Source: Monilinia fructicola (lineage: Eukaryota; Ascomycota; Leotiomycetes; Helotiales; Sclerotiniaceae). From it: a stretch of DNA of 64,000 nt. The stretch is from positions 3,283,501 to 3,347,500 of the forward strand of contig VICG01000003.1 in the NCBI GenBank assembly GCA_008692225.1, written 5' to 3'. This document shows, piece by piece, positions 13,121 through 24,807 of this stretch. The position numbers and the translations under genes were made by a program. Within the stretch, counting starts at the first letter, position 1. Every line of letters starts with the position of its first letter. A model generated the notes under the pieces. That model did not search any database. It was not told the origin of the DNA and was given only the letters and a program-made list of their open reading frames with translations.

Positions 13121-14885
13121 ATGTTTTTTCGCGCTGCAGTTGCGCAAAGAGCAGCAGTTCCAATTTGTGGCGCGAGAAGGGCGGCGAGCAGTAGTCGAAT
13201 GACTATAGAAAGTCAACAAAAGGTTTGATTATTGTCAATTGGTTTTGTATATAGCCACAGACTGATTCTGCTCCTTGTAGTTACTATCAGCAGATCTTGA
13301 GCATGCAGATCCAGCAGTCTTCAGTATCCTTCAAAATGTACGGTTTCTCCTCACGGGGCCATCTATTGATAATACCCAAGGGCTAAAGCATTACGCATAG
13401 GAAAAACGAAGGCAGAAGCACTTCATCAACCTTATTCCCTCCGAGAACTTCACATCACAGGCGGTTCTAGATGCATTGGGAAGTGTTATGCAAAGTACGT
13501 CTGGAGCTCGATAAAGCAACGAGTCGATGTTAACGCTCTTGGCAGACAAATACTCTGAGGGATACCCAGGGGCAAGATATTATGGAGGAAACGAATTCAT
13601 CGATGAATCTGAAAGGTTATGTCAAAGCCGTGCTTTGCAAACTTTTGGTCTGAAAGATACAGAATGGGGTGTTAATGTCCAACGTATGTCTTTCATCTGA
13701 TTTGATATGGGAGTTCCTTGCTCATAAGTCTTTTAGCGTTATCTGGCTCTCCAGCAAATCTCTACGCATACTCCGCTCTTGCCAATACGCATGATAGAAT
13801 AATGGGATTGGATTTACCTCATGGTGGCCATCTCTCTCATGGATACCAGACACCTACCAAAAAGATCTCAGCTATCTCAAAATACTTTGAAACTTTACCA
13901 TATAGATTGGATGAAAACACAGGATTGATTGATTATGCTAAGTTGGAGGAGCTCGCTACACTATACAGACCAAAGATTATTGTTGCTGGTACCTCAGCGT
14001 ACAGCAGACTTATTGAATATGAGCGCATGCGCGAGATTGCCGACAAGGTTGGAGCATATCTGTTGGCCGATATGGCACATATTTCTGGTCTTGTTGCAGC
14101 AAAGGTTATTCCAAGTCCTTTCGAATATGCGGATGTTGTCACAACTACCACACACAAATCACTTCGAGGTCCTCGGGGTGCTATGATTTTCTTCAGAAAG
14201 GGAGTTAGAAGGGTAAACCCAAAAACAAAGGTGGAAGAGTTGTGGAACCTTGAAGATCCAATCAATGCATCGGTTTTCCCAGGACATCAAGGAGGTCCTC
14301 ATAATCATACTATCACCGCATTGGCAGTCGCACTAAAACAGGCACAAAGTGTTGAATTCAGAGCTTACCAAGAAGCAGTCTTACTAAACGCAAAGGCCTT
14401 CGCAAAGCGTCTTGGTGACTCGAAGGAAAAAGGAGGTCTCGGCTACTCCATCGTCTCTGGTGGTACGGACAATCATCTTGTCCTTGTTGACTTGAAACCT
14501 CAAGGAGTTGACGGTGCCCGAGTTGAACGTGTTCTTGAACTTGTTGGAGTAGCATCTAACAAGAATACTGTTCCCGGTGACCAGTCTGCCCTCAAGCCAG
14601 GTGGACTAAGAATGGGCACACCTGCCATGACAACTCGTGGTTTCCAACCCGATGACTTTGTGCGTGTTGCCGATGTTGTAAATAGAGCTGTTACCATAAC
14701 ACAACGATTAGACAAAAGTGCGAAGGAGGCCGCAGAGGCTAAAGGAAGAAAAGAATCCTGGTAGTGTAAAGGCTTTCTTGGAATATCTTGGTGAGGGTGA
14801 AAATGAGAGAGAGATTGTACAATTGAGAAGTGAGGTTGAGGAATGGGTTGGCACTTTCTCATTACCATGGGAGGAGAGTAGTTAG
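13121..14885 (+). CDS. Serine hydroxymethyltransferase, mitochondrial form
   Basis: PLP enzyme that interconverts serine and glycine while charging tetrahydrofolate with a one-carbon unit. Exons: 13121-13222, 13281-13337, 13401-13494, 13546-13683 and 13737-14885. The N-terminus [20 protein letters not shown] is Arg/Ala-rich without acids, like a mitochondrial presequence. Family motifs: [27 protein letters not shown], and [20 protein letters not shown] holding the PLP lysine. One frame break: the A4 run at 14749-14752. With one A less the protein continues [19 protein letters not shown] to TAG at 14885, giving 512 aa. As written it would stop at 14764. An upstream ATG at 13093 is one base out of frame. 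If the T6 run at 13124-13129 were T5, the start would extend to [10 protein letters not shown]. Confidence 0.93.
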
Positions 14886-15615
14886 AGTGAGAGCGAATCT
14901 GAGTTTAATGGGATACCATGGTTTTTTGGGCGATCTTAGGACAGGGCATGCTGCGGTGGCATATTATGAATGATAATATTATGTATGCATGGAGTTTGAT
15001 TCTCAACTCTCTACAATACCTTTTCTAGAAGTTGAAATTGTTTTCTTGTTACCAAAGTTATCTGAAGCATGCGATGATTTTAAATACCCATCAAATATCG
15101 TGAACTGATTTTGGCAGAGAATGATTTTACTTTCGATACTTTTTGCCAGATTTACAAATATAGAATGATGAACTATGTTGGCTATATCAATTATATAAAG
15201 TTCTTGTCACAGTGCATTCATTGAGTAGCTGCTTGTGATACCTCTACAAGCTGGCCAACACCACATACATACCCATATAGAGAAATCCACACCAAACATA
15301 CAAGACTGATTAACAATACCCGTGGACCTTCAATCCTCCATGTCAAAGAACAAAATCATCAATCATGCTCGACTTCTCATTACTTTGTGAAACGAAGTAG
15401 AACTCCTTCCTTTCCCCTGCTCATCCAATCCAGCACCCGGTATTTCTCATTTCCAAAAACCGATTAGCGCACGGACCATGTTCGAATCTTGAACCTTCAA
15501 CCTCCAAGCTCGTTGGATGGAGAGAAATCCTTAAATCCTCGAATTGATATCTCTGGCCAACGCAAGAGGTTAACGCAGGCAACGCATAGCAGGAGACCTC
15601 AATCGAATTCTCATT
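14886..15615. other. Intergenic: SHMT 3' region and complex I subunit promoter
   Basis: No coding frame is supported. The sequence is moderately AT-rich with no clear repeat. Confidence 0.45.
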
Positions 15616-16460
15616 ATGGCGTCACAAACGGCGGCAAAAGTGGCTCAGGCTACTAATCGTGTCATTGGTGTTAACAAGGTACGTTTTGTCTGTTCGCGTT
15701 TCGCTGGCCTTCTTCCTCCTCTCCTCTTTATTTGTTTTTTTTTGGGGGGGGGGGAGGGGGAGGAGCAGGAGGAGAGGCAGTCGAGTGTGCAATTCCCGCT
15801 TCTCTTTTCCGGCTTCCTTTCTCCTTCGCTCCCTCCCTCTCGGCGCATCACCATTCAGCATCGACTAACCCCCCGTCCCAATAGAAATACACTCTTCAAT
15901 CCACCGGCATCTGGGAAACCATCCGTCGCATCTTCGCCGTCGACCCCACTCGCTCCAATGGTGTCCCGCTGAACCCCCAATTCCGCAACCCGCCCCCAGG
16001 CTCCAACGAGCCTTTTTCGTTCATCGACCCCGTCACACTTCCCGCGGGTGACATCGCCGAGAACCCGTACTGGAAGAGGGATTCGAGGAGGAATTATCCG
16101 CAGTTGAGTTTTTGTGGCGCAGGGGGATGTGGTGGCGCTGTTGAGCGTGGGGAGCGAGGGGAAGCCGAGGGGGGAGTTGGTGGGGGAGGAGGGGGCCAGG
16201 GAGTTGGTCCGGGTGGGGGAGGAGGGGAAGGGAGGCTTGGCGAGGTTCTTTGAGAGTGGGAAGGGGGAGAAGCCGTTGGAGGTTTTTGGCAAGGGGGGGT
16301 TGCCGCCTACGCCTAGTGGTGTGAGTTTGAGGGAGGGCGCCGATAAGTACCATTTGACGGAGGAAAATGCTTATCCTGAACAGTATGTTTCGGGCGTTTG
16401 TTGGTGTTTCGCATCCATTGCTAACTTGAATCTAGATATCCATGCCGAACTTTCAAGTAG
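15616..16460 (+). CDS. NADH:ubiquinone oxidoreductase 21.3 kDa accessory subunit (complex I, fungal)
   Basis: Exons: 15616-15678, 15885-16382 and 16436-16460. The protein starts MASQTAAKVAQATNRVIGVN and continues KYTLQSTGIWE, RRIFAVDPTRSNGVPLNP, DPVTLPAGDIAENPYWKRD and RRNYPQLSF. These motifs are those I know from the Neurospora 21.3 kDa complex I subunit, an inner-membrane respiratory chain accessory protein. The first intron is 206 bp and contains a pyrimidine run, a 10-G run and a CTAAC branch site. One frame break: the T5 run at 16109-16113. With T4 the frame goes on as VAQGDVVALLSVG and finishes NAYPEQYPCRTFK after a 53-bp intron. The corrected length is exactly 194 codons plus stop. As written, exon 2 terminates early. 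Confidence 0.85.
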
Positions 16461-18957
16461 ATAGTTAGGGAGCAGGTTTGAGGGAGGGAGAGGGGGAAAG
16501 TGTGGGAACTTGTACATATGCTAAGCAGATCACGGAATAAAGGTTGAAACCCACACATCACAGCCCATTAATTGGCTAGCTTTACTATAGCATACAGTGA
16601 TCCTACTCATAGAAAGACTCTACAAGCAGCGAGATTTGTGTATGAATAAGGAACCCGACTTAGCTAGTTAGTCAGCTACTGAGACGGTCAATATGAAGAA
16701 GAGCTTAAACACATGACCAAGATAGAGAATCGGAACCGAAATCTTCAATGTCTTCTATATCTTGAGTTCTGCTGCGTCTACATGCAACGGTCTCATGTAT
16801 GTATATACTTACTTGACTGGGCATTTTCGAGACGACCCAAGCTGATGAGAGGAGATCAGCCGAGCTCGGTTGAGTTGAGTTGAATGGACCTGAACCGAGC
16901 CAGATCCCAGATGAGCAGCAGGTTCAGCACACCATCATGTTGAAATCATTCCGTATCCGCAATCGACGCGGTGCTTGTCTGCATGTGGTTCATGCGTGTT
17001 GATGCATGGTGGGCTGTGAAGCCTGCGGGATGTTGGATAGAAATTTTACAACTCTCGAGCCCTGATATCCCTGGTTTGATATACCATTGTCATCCGTCAC
17101 CCAAGGATATCGAATGGGATCGAGATGGAATATAATATGAAGTCGGAAGATACGTTCGATATCCATCCATATTCTACATTCTGCATGATTTGTGAATCAA
17201 TCTCCTCGACTATCCTATGAAAATCCTTGCCCTCGCCCTTGCCCTCGCCTCGCTCTCCTCCTTCCTTTCACCTCCACACTTCACCTCTACCCCCAACATT
17301 GGAATAGAATTTGATAGATATCAATAACTATCATGTCCTTCACCGCGAAACAAGAAACGAGAAACGCAAAACAAAAGAAAGGAAACAAGGAGAGCAAAGA
17401 ACAGAAAAGTCCCTCGCGGTCGAAGATCAAGAGGTCACCACTCCCCATCAGTATCCACGTAGAAAGACAACAAACGTTCAACCATCAGCCCACAGCAAAT
17501 TGAAATAAACATCTCACAGGCACCCTTTGGCATGACGTACGTGTATAAGGTCGTAGAGACCAACATATACGTACGGATATGCCCACCTGGGGACCCGTCG
17601 CCGGCGACATTGATCGCATCTGCACGTAACCGAATCACGCGCTCGAGATGGATATTCGACAAGTTTGATTCTATCCATCCCATCCCATCCCATTCAGGTC
17701 CATTCAAGTCAAGTCAATTCACATTCATATACACACACATACATACGCATATATACATATATACATATATACATATATACATACACACACACACAAATTC
17801 CCATACACAGAGGCGACGGCACCTGCAGCGCCAGAATGAAACACACGCGGGGAATCCACTACATCGCATTACATCGCATTGGCTTTTCTGTTCGAGCGCG
17901 TATGGTGGGCGGTCGATTAACGGAAACTGGCGTCCCGCTTCCCGCATCCCGCATCATATCTCCCAGTCCTGTACATTATCCATCTATCTATCGATCTATC
18001 TGTCGATCTATCTATCGATCGGTCGTATTTGTGTGATTTCAGGATGAAAGCAAGCAGGCAAGCAGGCAAGTAAATGACTACCGAGCTATGAAAAGCAAGG
18101 CCCAGTTCACTCCCTTTCTTTCTTTCTTTCTTTCTTTCTGTCTTTCTTCCTTTCTTCCTTCGAACTGGGGCAGCGTCCCGGCACCCACCCAGCCTGGAAG
18201 TTGGCTGGATGGGATTGACGTCTAGCGGGAGTTTGGGGGAGTGGAGAAATTGAACGTGAGGTGTGGGATTTGGAAGGGGGAGGGAAGGTGGAAGGTGGGA
18301 GGTGGAAGGGGAAGGAGATTGAGGGTGGTATCTTCTATCTTCTATCTTCAATCTTTGATCTTTGATCTTCAATCTTCAATCTTCAATCTTCAATCTTCAA
18401 TCTTCAATCTTCAATCTTCAATCTTCAATCTTCAATCTTCAATCTTCAATCTTCAATCTTAGATCTTTGATCTTTGATCTTTCCTTGAGACGAGGTGTAC
18501 AGTGCAGAGGAGAGCAGAGGAGAGCAGAGGAGAGAAGGAAGATGGGGGGCTGGGTGCGTAGGTGGGATGTATATTTTGGAATTTAATTTGCCCAAACTAA
18601 TTATTCAATTTTGATCTCTTTCAATTCATTTCAAGTCAAGTCAATTCGGTTCGATTCGATTCGATTCATTCCATTCCGTGCCATTCCATTCCATTCAATG
18701 CTTTTAGCTATCCATCACCATCCATCCATTCATCCATCCCCTGATGCAGATCAAAGATCCAATGAAAATACATGCCGGCGAGAAATGAACAGAGGTATCC
18801 ATACGAAGAGAGCTGGTAAGAAAGTAAGAGAGAGAGAGAGAGAGGGGGGGAGGGAGGGAGAGAGAGAGAACGAATATACCCAAGTCGCGTGATAAAAAAG
18901 TGCAAAAAATAATAACAAACAACAAACAACAACAACGACAACGACAACAACAGAAAC
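16461..18957. repeat. Gene-free stretch with several simple-sequence arrays
   Basis: No gene is supported. It contains (TACATA)-type repeats at about 17725-17800, a CTATCTATCGAT-like array at about 17975-18025, a TTTC array at about 18112-18155, a TCTTCAA heptamer array at about 18330-18485, CCATT/GATTC pentamer-like stretches at about 18640-18700, and AG-rich DNA at about 18825-18870. Open frames across these arrays (IYIYTYIH-like and IFNLQSS-like) are repeat translations, not genes. Confidence 0.7.
18329..18485. repeat. Heptanucleotide tandem array (TCTTCAA)n
   Basis: About 14 uninterrupted TCTTCAA units, flanked on both sides by diverged units (TCTTCTA, TCTTTGA). Seven is not a multiple of three, but the array stays open in all frames because no unit contains a stop on the plus strand. 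Confidence 0.85.
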
Positions 18958-20115
18958 TCAGGTTGAATCCTCGGCAGCTTTGGCCTCGGAATCCTTGCTG
19001 TCGAGCTTCTCGGCCGTGTCGGCCACGTCGGCGGCCACGTCGGCTTTGGCGATGTCGTCCTTGGAGGCCGAGGTGCCGTTGGTGCCGTTGGTGCCGCCGT
19101 TTGTTTCGGGGGCGGCGTGGTCGGAGGAGCTGGGGTCTTGGGTGGGGTTTTCATCGCTGGGTTGGGGGGCCTCGGGTTGGGGTTCCTGGGTTGGGATTTC
19201 GGCTTCTGGCGCGGCGGGGGAGGGCGTCGCTTCCACCTTCGCTTCTTCTTCCGCGTCTTGGTCGGCGGGCGCGCCGATCAGCTTTTCCACGACTTCGAGA
19301 GTGCCTTTTGGTGAACCGGCTTGCGCGGCGAGCACTTTTGCCGGCCTTGTCGATGATGAATACGCCTCTGTTGGTGCTGGTACCCTTCTTGAGACCAATG
19401 GCTCCAATGAGGGAGAGGCTGGGGTCGCAAAGAAGTGTGTATTGAAGCTTTTGTTTGGTCTTGAAAGTAGTGTTTGCCTTGGGGGAATCCTTGGAGAGTC
19501 CATAGATATCGTAACCCGTGGCCGAGAGGGAAGTGTGAGAGTCTCGGAAAGCACAGACTTGGGTGGTACCTAGGATTGGAGATTAGTCTGGATCCGATGA
19601 GTCGGTGGGGATTGGGGCCAGGGAATGAGGTGGTGGGGATACGTACAGCCGGGGGTAGAAGCTTTTGGGTAGGTGAAGAGAACCACACCGTTCTTGCTGT
19701 CGTCAACGAGTTTCTTGAGTGTGGTCTTTTCACCTTCGTTTGTCTCGATCTCGCCACCAAATCCTTCAAGATCGATGGTTTCACCAACAACTACTTCGGT
19801 AGCCACCTTTGAAGGGGCGGGAGCTGGAGCGGAAGCTGGTGCTGGTGCGGGAGCTGGTGCGGGAGCTTCAGATTTGGCTTCGGCTTTAGCTTTAGATCCA
19901 TTGGTTTTTGGAGCAATTGGTTCAGTGGGTTTGACGGGTTCTGCTTTTGCTGCTTTAGTTCCTTTGGTTGGCTTTGTAGGTTTGGGCTCTGCGGGTTTCT
20001 TAACCGTCTCCTTGACTTTTGCGACGGTCTTTGCGACAGCCGACTTCTTCTTTGCAGGAGGAGCGGGAGCTGGTGGCTCAGCTGGTGCTGGACGTTTTCT
20101 TAATGTGACGGGCAT
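18958..20115 (-). CDS. Peroxiredoxin, PrxQ/BCP type (nuclear Dot5-like) with long charged tails
   Basis: Thiol peroxidase that reduces H2O2 and organic peroxides. Exons 20115-19647 and 19569-18958, intron 77 bp. Residues 1 to about 110 are Lys/Pro/Ala-rich (KKKSAVAKTVAKVKETVKKP), reminiscent of a histone H1 tail and suggesting nuclear location. Then come a catalytic domain with FTYPKASTPGCTTQVCAF, where C157 is peroxidatic and C162 resolving (C-x4-C), FRDSH, and SLIGAIGLKKG. An acidic Pro/Glu/Ser tail of about 110 residues follows. The intron cuts the codon of the peroxidatic cysteine. One frame break: the T4 run at 19336-19339. With three, the frame runs GKVLAAQAGSPKGTLEVVEKL to the tail, total 359 aa. 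Bare family members are about 155-215 aa, so the tails double the length. Confidence 0.86.
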
Positions 20116-21351
20116 GATTATGTATGATGAGGGAGAAGCTTGACGAGATGAACAGTAGAGCAAATGAAAGTTTTCCTTATGGCTGTGGTTGTTGTGGAAG
20201 AAACAAACTTGGTTGTCGCAATTGGGATGATTTTCGACGTGTTTGCGATAACGGGGGATGGAGTGTGAGTTGCTCTTATCGAACGAAATCTCGATGTGCA
20301 CAAATTAATGGAGGGGGGTTCCGATGAGACACCAGATTCACTTGGAGATGATGATGGAAGGTTGGAGGGAGTTTGGATGGTGAGAAAGGAATGAGATGGA
20401 TGGGATGGGATGGGATTTGAAGGGGGATGGTTGTTGGATTATAAGCTGAGCAATTATGGAATCATCTCCTCACTGACTTCCAGCCACAGGCCACAGAAAC
20501 ATTGGTGGACTCCTTGTACCATTACCGTACAGTACCTAACCTAAGCTACCAATAGCAAAACGAACCAGGTCAGGGGAATAAAGCACTAGGTATGGGGTAT
20601 CTTGGTGCACAGCAGTTGATTTGTATATGATCCGCCCTTGGTCTTCTTAATAAATATGGGAATGGTTTTTTTCTTCTCTCCTGTACTGTAGGAAGTATAA
20701 AGTTATCCAGCAAATAGGATTTTGATCAAGGGCCACAAATTGGTCGATTAGTTGATTGCGAGTAGTTGATTAGCTGATTAGATGATTAGTCGATTAGTTG
20801 ATTGGTTGATTGGTTGCTTCGTTGATTCGTTGATTAGCTGTGCATGCGAAACATGAAGCGAGAGCATTAAAAGAATCACCAAGCCGGGGAAAGCTTTTGG
20901 GGAATACAAACATGAGAATTGTGGAGTTTAACTTGATTGATTGGTTGTGAGGATGATGGTTTTCCTTTTTTTAGGAGAATACAAAGAGCTTTGGAGAAGT
21001 AAGAAAGCAAAAGATGATTCATTAGAATCATTACTTATTATTATATATATTAAGATCTAGAAGCTAGCTTTTGCTACTTGCTACTTGCTACTTATACTTG
21101 CTACTTGTACTTGCTAATATATTTTATTTAAGTAATATTTATATAAATGAAATAGAAACTCACTTTAAGAAAATACCTTAATTAATTAAGATATTTTTTA
21201 ATATTTTTTTATAATAAATAGGTTTATTAAGACGTATAAATAGCTTTTAAAGGCTAATAAGCTTTATATATTTATATTTTAAAATAATAAAACTATTTAT
21301 AATCATTTATAACTATTTTTAATTGTTTTTAATTATCTTTATTTATATAGA

Positions 21352-21690
21352 AATACAAAAGTATAAAATATAAAAATATAAAAATATAAAAATATAAAAA
21401 TATAAAAATATAAAAATATAAAAATATAAAAATATAAAAATATAAAAATATAAAAATATAAAAATACAAAAATATAAAAATATATAAAAATATAAAAATA
21501 TAAAAATATAAAAATATAAAAATATAAAAATATAAAAATAAAATACAAAAATATAAAAATACAAAAATATAAAAATATAAAAATATAAAAATATAAAAAT
21601 ACAAAAATATAAAAATATATAAAAATATATAAAAATATAAAAATATAAAAATATAAAAATATAAAAATATAAAAATATAAAAATATTTAT
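21352..21690. repeat. Hexanucleotide array (ATAAAA)n
   Basis: More than 50 near-perfect ATAAAA units with a few ATACAA variants and 2-bp slips, embedded in a block that is almost entirely A and T. The minus strand is open in all three frames as a Tyr/Ile/Phe/Leu repeat, so those frames should not be called genes. Confidence 0.9.
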
Positions 21691-23049
21691 TTATTATAAA
21701 TTACTTTAATATAGAGTAGCTTAATTAAAGGTGCTTACTTATTCATATTATATAAAGGATGTAACCTTAATGCTTTTAGCTACTTGTAATACTTATTAGA
21801 TCTCAAAACCTTCAACTCAATTAATTACAAAGCTTTAAAGGAATTCCAACCTGTGTATCGTAAAGGCGATAATCTCGGTACTCTTTCCCTCTCTCATCTA
21901 TCAATTGACTTTCTTACTCTTTTCTTTTCTTCTGTATCACAATGCATAAGATTACTATCAACTTTACCTCCATAGGATCAAGAACTTCCTAGCAAGCATA
22001 ACGGGACCCCCACAAGTTACTACCTACTACTGTACAGTCCGGTCAGTACAGTATAGAGCCTGCTGCTTGAATATCTACAGTAGGAAGTAGGACGTTGGAT
22101 ACGACAGGCATCAGGGAAGAGGGGCTGGCTAATTCTTGCCATAGCGCGTTACATTCCCTCTGCCTTTGGGAAAGGCTTTAGGTGTCAGTTAAGCAGCGAC
22201 TAGAACCAAAACTAGAACTCGAGCCAGAACGAGAACCATCATGATTCTTGATTCGATTCCTCTCCAGCATCGACTGCTTAGCTCAGCGACCAGGCTCAGG
22301 TACTGTATCTAGATTCTAGCACATCCATACCGGTTATTCGGATGCTATGCCGAGTTGGTTCTCTTGGGCTTTGCCTAGATCAGAAGACGGTACAGCAGCT
22401 ATGGATATAAATGTTCCAGGAAGGATAAGCTGGCCAAGGAAGAGAACGACAGAGTATCTACATAGGTAACCTTAGATTACTTGCTTGTTTATATAGGAAC
22501 TTGGTTTCTTGCCATTCGAACTATACGGAGTGACCTTTCGTGATAGAAGAGTGAACTCGGATCCTCTTTGAAAGATTTCCATACTCGAGTGTGATTCCAA
22601 GGTTTGTTGTTTACACCTGGGCATACTACAGTAGGTAGTTATTCGACGATGTTAATGTGATGTAAGTTGATTCATTAATTCGCCAATATGAATGAATTCG
22701 ATGATAGACAACTAATTGACTGAATATACCTACGTAGTAGGTATAATTAAGTTATTTTAATTAATTATATAATAATTGTTATATGAATATAATGATTGTT
22801 ATATGAATATAATAATTGTCGTATATCATTATATATATTATAGTAACTTTTATATATAGTAATTATTATATATAATAAGTATTATATAATTCTATCGTTT
22901 CTATAATTTCTACAACTTTCTATAAATCTTTTTGTATGACCATTAGGAATTCGTAAATACTATTCGTCCGGGGAAAAGAAGGGGAAAAAGGATGATAATC
23001 AAGTTATTACCTGATTCGTTCAATTCTCTCAATCCGATCGATCCTCACT

Positions 23050-23222
23050 CTCTTCAACTCCTCCAGACTCCTCCTCCTCCAGACTCCTCCTCCTCCCCTC
23101 TCCTCTCCTCTCCTCCTCCTCTCCTCTCCCTCCTCTCCCTCCTCCTCTCTCCTCCCTCGTCCTCTTTCCCTCCTCCTGCTCCTGCTCCTGCTCCTGCTCC
23201 TCCTGCTCCTCCTGCTCCTCCT
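23050..23222. repeat. Polypyrimidine CTCCTC/CTCCTG tract
   Basis: Almost pure C/T on the plus strand, ending in a run of CTCCTG triplets. It is strongly strand-asymmetric. Confidence 0.8.
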
Positions 23223-23409
23223 ACCCCAAATGGAAATACAGTTTGTACTGTACCATCCATGTAAAAGATGTTTAAGGATGTCGGGCATAGATTAAGCGAA
23301 ACACCGATGGCGAAAAATTTGATTTTCACAAGCAAAAAAGAAATCCAATCGAACCGAATCCCCGTTTTAATCCGATTGATCCTCTTTATCTTTTGATCCT
23401 CATCGACGA

Positions 23410-23465
23410 ATGGAAAGGGAAAGGGAAAGGGAAAGGGAAAGGGAAAGGGAAAGGGAAAGAGAAAA
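23410..23465. repeat. Hexanucleotide array (GGGAAA)n
   Basis: About eight GGGAAA units, purine-only on the plus strand, followed by diverged GAAAAG units. Confidence 0.85.
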
Positions 23466-24182
23466 GGAAAAAGAAAGGGCAAAGAAAAAAAAAGATTCTC
23501 TAAGAAGAATTCCCCAATTCATTCCTATTGATAGAACTACTCATCATTATCTATTTTACCTACTTGTCTACTTACCTACTTATCTACTTGCCCAACTAAC
23601 GAGTTATCAAGTAAAGAAAAGATAAAGATAGAAATACTCGTATATTTATTTATTCTTCCTTACTAATCCTCAACTTCGATTTTCCCTATAACAATTATCA
23701 TTCCAAGCATCTCCAGCTGCATCTTCTTCTTCCCGGCCTCCTCCTTTGATCATCTATTTGGTCGTATTCATACGATATATATAGATTGATTGACTGACTG
23801 ACTGACTGATTCATTGCATTGATTCACTCCAGCTGATTCATTGATTGACTGATTTGCATTTAACCATCCATATAAAATCAAAGTCTCTGCCTCTTCTCCC
23901 TCTTCTTCCTCTCTCTCTCTCTCCTCTCTCCTCCATTCATAGACTGTTACTCAACTTTCTTATTCATCATTCAATCATTCAAGATCAAAGCATTACTCAT
24001 CATCCATCATTATTCATCTCTTCCATACTGCATACCAGTCCAGAGTACGCAACTATATCCATCCATCCCCACGATAATCCCTTAGTGGTTATAAAAGAAA
24101 GGGTCCAGATACTAGTTCTTCTGCAAGCAAGGAATCAATCAATCAATCAATCAATCCACAAGCACACGACCACACGATCAAG

Positions 24183-24807
24183 ATGAAGGTCTTTTCTAGC
24201 GAGTGTAAATTTGATTATTCATGGAAAAGAAGTTTCAACTGCAAATTGGAGAAAATATTGTCCATGGAATGATAAATCCACTCATGTTATTGCCGTCGAT
24301 ACATTATCGCGACATGTCGATGCTGAAACTGGAATTGTACGTCTCCCCTGCATCCCACTGATCGGCGATTGAAATGCTAATATAAAAGTATAGCTCCGAA
24401 CAGAACGTTTGATAACTTGCAAACAAACGGCTCCGAAATGGCTACAATCTCTCATGGGAGGCAAAGATACATCCCACGTCTTTGAAACCTCTTACGTTGA
24501 CCCTGTCACGAAGAAAGTAACAATGACATCCACGAACCTTACTTTTTCCAATATAATCAATGTGCAAGAAACCGTTGTGTATCGACCTCTCTCTGCAAAT
24601 ACAACTCAATTTGTACAAACGGCACAGATTACCGCTTTGTGTGGAGGTTGGCAAAAAGTCAAGAATGCGGTTGAGGATGCGACAGTGACGGCATTTTCCG
24701 AGAATGCGAGAAAGGGAAAGGAGGGATTTGAGGCAGTATTGGCCATGAGTAGGAGGGTGTTTAGTGAAGAGAAATTGAGACAGCAACAAGCTGCTGCTAT
24801 GGCATAG
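24183..24807 (+). CDS. PRELI/MSF1-domain protein (Ups/Slowmo family)
   Basis: Intermembrane-space phospholipid transfer protein of mitochondria; Ups1 carries phosphatidic acid, Ups2 phosphatidylserine. Exons 24183-24336 and 24394-24807, intron 57 bp with a TGCTAAT branch site. It begins MKVFSSECKFDYSW and contains THVIAVDTLSRHVD, LRTERLITCKQTAPKWL, SHVFETSYVDP and LTFSNIINVQETVVYRP, all typical of the single PRELI domain, which fills the protein. One frame break: the A4 run at 24225-24228. With A3 the text reads W-K-E-V-S-T-A-N-W-R-K-Y-C-P-W-N, and the total is 188 aa, normal for the family. Which Ups paralogue this is cannot be decided; the sequence looks closer to Ups2/Ups3. Confidence 0.88.

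Larger units (their letters stand above)
20116..24182. other. Gene-free AT-rich and repeat-rich region
   Basis: No coding frame is supported. It holds a GATTAGTTGATT-type array at about 20735-20840, a strongly AT-rich block at 21030-21850 with an ATAAAA hexamer array, a CTACAGTAGG-rich segment at 22020-22100, another AT-rich block at 22735-22930, a CTCCTC polypyrimidine tract at 23050-23222 and a GGGAAA hexamer array at 23410-23465. The right end is the promoter and leader of the PRELI-like gene. Confidence 0.7.

Noticed and set aside
17532..18372. Open frames on both strands over the TACATA and TTTC arrays
   Set aside because: They are translations of simple repeats.
18241..18586. IFNLQSS-repeat proteins
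   Set aside because: They exist only because the TCTTCAA array has no stops; there is no flanking unique coding sequence.
21329..21604. Tyr/Ile/Phe-rich frames on the minus strand
   Set aside because: Direct translation of the ATAAAA array in all three frames.
22992..23288. Ser/Pro-rich and Arg/Glu-rich frames over the CTCCTC tract
   Set aside because: Low-complexity repeat translation with mirror frames on both strands.
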